15,846 bases of DNA from Methanobacteriaceae archaeon UBA349. Its GTDB lineage: Archaea; Methanobacteriota; Methanobacteria; Methanobacteriales; Methanobacteriaceae. Both the position numbers and the translations under genes were made by a program. Shown one piece after another: positions 14,090 through 15,846 of the stretch (within the stretch, counting starts at the first letter, position 1; each line of letters opens with the position of its first letter). Under the pieces are notes generated by a model. The model saw nothing but the letters and a program-made list of their open reading frames with translations, was not told the DNA's origin and searched no databases. The stretch spans positions 3,482 through 19,327 of the forward strand of contig DAWK01000142.1 in the NCBI GenBank assembly GCA_002509745.1, written 5' to 3'.

Positions 14090-14269
14090 ATGGGATGTAT
14101 TACAATTTGTATATCAGATGAATTAGAAATTGCTTTTAGGAGAATAGCCAGATTATCATATGGTGAAAAGCAGGGGAAAATGTCAAGAGCCGCTGAAGAA
14201 GCATTGTATCAATGGTGCATGCAGAAGATTGAGGAACTTGATGTGGATGAAAAGGATATTTTCGATTGA
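14090..14269 (+). CDS. 59-residue ribbon-helix-helix-like protein
   Basis: A short gene encoding MGCITICISDELEIAFRRIA and a further 39 residues. The layout fits a ribbon-helix-helix (CopG/Arc-type) DNA-binding fold: a short strand ITICI, helix DELEIAFRRIARL, a turn ending in GKMS, then a second helix RAAEEALYQWCMQKIEEL. GGGG (14080-14083) is 6 nt upstream of the ATG. The coding density, ribosome binding site and operon position support a real gene: its stop overlaps the ribosome binding site of the next gene. Such proteins bind DNA as dimers and often autoregulate, so it may control this operon. The fold assignment is by pattern only. Confidence 0.65.
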   Translation: MGCITICISDELEIAFRRIARLSYGEKQGKMSRAAEEALYQWCMQKIEELDVDEKDIFD

Positions 14270-14281
14270 GGGGGTGTTGTA

Positions 14282-14596
14282 ATGGATAAAAATCAGAATG
14301 ATTCTCAAAAAATGGATGCAATTTTTGGTGAAGTCGATAAATATCTAAAAGAAAAGGAAGAATTCATAAAAGAATCTGTAATTGGATCACGTATCCTCAA
14401 TGAACTGGAAGATTTTAATCTGGATGTAGGATTGAAAAAAACTTACCTCTGCATCAATAAAGAACAAGAAAATGTTTTTGATATACTTACTAAAGTCACA
14501 GAACACTTTATTCAAGCATATGGTGGAACAACTATCATTTACCCTAAAGGAGATAGTATTTGTTTGGAATTAATCACACCTAAAAGAGGAGTATAG
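14282..14596 (+). CDS. 104-residue protein homologous to the C-terminal domain of the adjacent response regulator
   Basis: A soluble 104-residue protein. Residues 1-35 are a charged helical segment. Residues 38-98 form a module seen again at residues 155-221 of the next gene product: ILN, LDv-L-K-Y, a helix with spaced hydrophobics, and YPKGDSICLEL matching YSKGDNLCLEF. I do not recognise the family. The ribosome binding site GAGGGGGTG (14268-14275) overlaps the previous stop, and the gene ends 8 nt before the response regulator start, so the three genes are clearly an operon. It may heterodimerise with the response regulator or compete for the same partner; this is inference. Confidence 0.8.
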   Translation: MDKNQNDSQKMDAIFGEVDKYLKEKEEFIKESVIGSRILNELEDFNLDVGLKKTYLCINKEQENVFDILTKVTEHFIQAYGGTTIIYPKGDSICLELITPKRGV

Positions 14597-14604
14597 GTGG
14601 AATA

Positions 14605-15276
14605 ATGTCAGAAGTAAAAATCTTAATTGTAGAAGATGAACGCATCCTGGCATTGGGTCTGAAAAAGAAACTGGAAAAACTGGGCTTTATGGTTACAGCC
14701 ACGGCTTCTACTGGTGAGGATGCCATAAAAAGCGTTAAAACAGATAAACCTGATTTAATATTAATGGATATAGTTCTCAAAGGTGAAATGGATGGAATTG
14801 ACGCAGCTAAATTAATAATTAGTATGCATGATATCCCAGTTATTTATTTAACTGCCTATGCTGATGATAAAACAATTAATAGGGCCGCCCAGACTTATCC
14901 TTATGGATATTTGATGAAGCCTTATAAAGAAAGAGAACTTAAGGCCAATATTGACATGGCACTTCACAAGTTCCAGCATGAACAAGAAAGCCTAATGGAT
15001 TTTGAAGATGTTTATGTGGATGTGACCAACTTCATTGATCAAAAGAATGAAAATATTAGTCAGACCATTTTAAATGATTATGGTGTGGCAGGTCCTCTGG
15101 ATATTGATGTTAGTTTGGAAAAAGTCTATGTTTCTGCTGAGCGAAGCAATAAAGATTCTTATGAAGTTTTTTACAAACTTTTGCATCGTTTAATGCCTAA
15201 ATTTATAGCCTCCGACTCAAAAATACTAGTATATTCTAAGGGAGATAATCTCTGTTTGGAATTTCCTAAAATATAA
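14605..15276 (+). CDS. Response regulator with an unrecognised C-terminal output module
   Basis: A 223-residue protein. Residues 1-122 are a CheY-like receiver with all key residues: acid pair E10/D11, phospho-acceptor D55 (ILMDIVLKG), T83 (YLTAY) and K105 (MKPYKE). The form resembles receivers in methanogens that partner HisKA_2 kinases. A linker (123-150) leads to residues 155-221, which are not a DNA-binding helix-turn-helix but a copy of the module in the preceding 104-residue protein. The output therefore probably works by protein contact. ATG 14605 has AGGTGG at 14595-14600. No kinase is in the operon; the orphan kinase at 6128-8194 is a candidate partner. Confidence 0.92.
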   Translation: MSEVKILIVEDERILALGLKKKLEKLGFMVTATASTGEDAIKSVKTDKPDLILMDIVLKGEMDGIDAAKLIISMHDIPVIYLTAYADDKTINRAAQTYPYGYLMKPYKERELKANIDMALHKFQHEQESLMDFEDVYVDVTNFIDQKNENISQTILNDYGVAGPLDIDVSLEKVYVSAERSNKDSYEVFYKLLHRLMPKFIASDSKILVYSKGDNLCLEFPKI

Positions 15277-15290
15277 TTTTTTCTTTTTTT
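15277..15290 (+). terminator. T-tract terminator of the regulator operon
   Basis: TTTTTTCTTTTTTT follows the TAA stop immediately. No hairpin precedes it. Confidence 0.65.
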
Positions 15291-15353
15291 AGATAATTAT
15301 TCTGATTTTAATGTTTTACGAAATTCTGGGTTTATTTATATTTATATTTTAAT

Positions 15354-15380
15354 TTTAATGTAAAAGTTTAATTATTTAAA
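15354..15380 (-). promoter_or_regulatory. Putative antisense promoter at the 3' side of the response regulator gene
   Basis: Read on the minus strand, TTTAAATAATT (15380-15370) is directly followed by AAACTTTTACATTAAA (15369-15354), identical over 16 nt to the transport operon promoter element. A transcript would start near 15349 and run antisense into the response regulator gene. No minus-strand gene is visible. Confidence 0.4.
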
Positions 15381-15386
15381 GGTTGC

Positions 15387-15394
15387 TTATAATT
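15387..15394 (+). promoter_or_regulatory. Possible TATA box of the cysteine desulfidase gene
   Basis: TTATAATT is centred about 59 nt before the ATG at 15450, predicting a start near 15417 and a leader of about 33 nt that holds the ribosome binding site AGGTGA (15436-15441). Confidence 0.4.
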
Positions 15395-15449
15395 AATTAG
15401 TAAATTATGGTTAAGATATACTTAGGAAATTTTAAAGGTGAGGAATAAC

Positions 15450-15846
15450 ATGGAAGAAAAAAGATTCATAGACCTTTTAAATAAAGAACTAGTAAAATCA
15501 TTAGGTTGTACTGAACCAATAGCCATCACTTATGCAGTAGCTATTGCTAAAAGGCAATTGGGCACTAGTATTATTAAAAAGGTAGTTATTAAAGCCAGCC
15601 GTAATTTACTCAAAAACGCTATGAGTGTATCCCTCCCTGGGACAACTAGCTATGAAATTAATCTTTCATCGGTCTTAATGGCCGGGGCCCTGGGAATTAT
15701 TAAACCAGATATAGAGAAGAATCTGGAAATATTAAACGATATAAAAAAATCGGACATAGAAAATGCCAAAGAATTAATTAGTGATGGTTTAATTAATGTA
15801 GAACTTCACGATTCCAAATCAAAATTCTACCTGGAAGTAACCATTG
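15450..15846 (+). CDS. L-cysteine desulfidase family protein (UPF0597/CyuA), 3' end outside the window
   Basis: The first 132 residues of a gene cut by the right edge. The start MEEKRFIDLLNKELVKSLGC and the motif LGCTEPIAITYA (C20) are typical of the UPF0597/L-cysteine desulfidase family, related to the iron-sulfur L-serine dehydratase alpha chain. NAMSVSLPGT and a hydrophobic MAGALGI segment follow, as expected. In Methanocaldococcus jannaschii the homologue MJ1025 breaks L-cysteine into pyruvate, ammonia and sulfide with an oxygen-sensitive [4Fe-4S] cluster. The cluster cysteines lie in the missing part and cannot be checked. AGGTGA (15436-15441) precedes the ATG. The neighbouring amino acid and peptide transporters suit a role in amino acid degradation or sulfur supply. 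Confidence 0.88.
   Translation, partial: MEEKRFIDLLNKELVKSLGCTEPIAITYAVAIAKRQLGTSIIKKVVIKASRNLLKNAMSVSLPGTTSYEINLSSVLMAGALGIIKPDIEKNLEILNDIKKSDIENAKELISDGLINVELHDSKSKFYLEVTI

Overview
The window is AT-rich archaeal DNA, most likely from a Methanobacterium-type methanogen (order Methanobacteriales). The basis is TTTATATA-type TATA boxes about 26 nt from predicted transcript starts, GGAGGTGA-type ribosome binding sites, a CHASE4/HisKA_2 sensor kinase, a secreted right-handed beta-helix protein with the NNWWG signature, an L-cysteine desulfidase and T-run terminators. The assignment is inferred from gene content; no rRNA or tRNA is present.

Layout. 1-5490 holds surface and housekeeping genes: a secreted repeat protein (+), nudC (-), an NTF2/SnoaL-like protein (+), a small secreted protein (-) and a secreted transglutaminase-like protein with a Tyr/Lys-rich domain (-). 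5491-6127 is non-coding. 6128-8194 is an orphan membrane sensor histidine kinase (-). 8195-8820 is non-coding and contains a candidate structured RNA (8446-8540) with its own TATA box. 8821-13280 is a three-gene transport operon: two paralogous CAT/APC amino acid permeases and a POT/PTR2 peptide transporter. Then come a 68-residue single-span membrane protein (13527), a 62-nt stem-loop (13778-13839), and an operon of a 59-residue ribbon-helix-helix-like protein, a 104-residue protein and a response regulator (14090-15276). The right edge cuts an L-cysteine desulfidase gene.

How the parts may work together. Amino acid and peptide uptake lies near a cysteine-degrading enzyme, which suggests amino acid scavenging. 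The signalling genes comprise one orphan kinase and one response regulator operon without a kinase; they may be partners, but nothing in the sequence proves it.

Main points of interest: (1) three genes whose only start codon that fits both the ribosome binding site and the expected N-terminus is ATT; (2) an 11-nt TATA block plus AAACTTTTA arranged identically in four promoters, one of them antisense to the response regulator; (3) a module present both as a separate protein and as the output domain of the adjacent response regulator; (4) two candidate structured RNAs that begin where their TATA boxes predict; (5) reciprocal substitutions at two putative coupling residues in the paired permeases.
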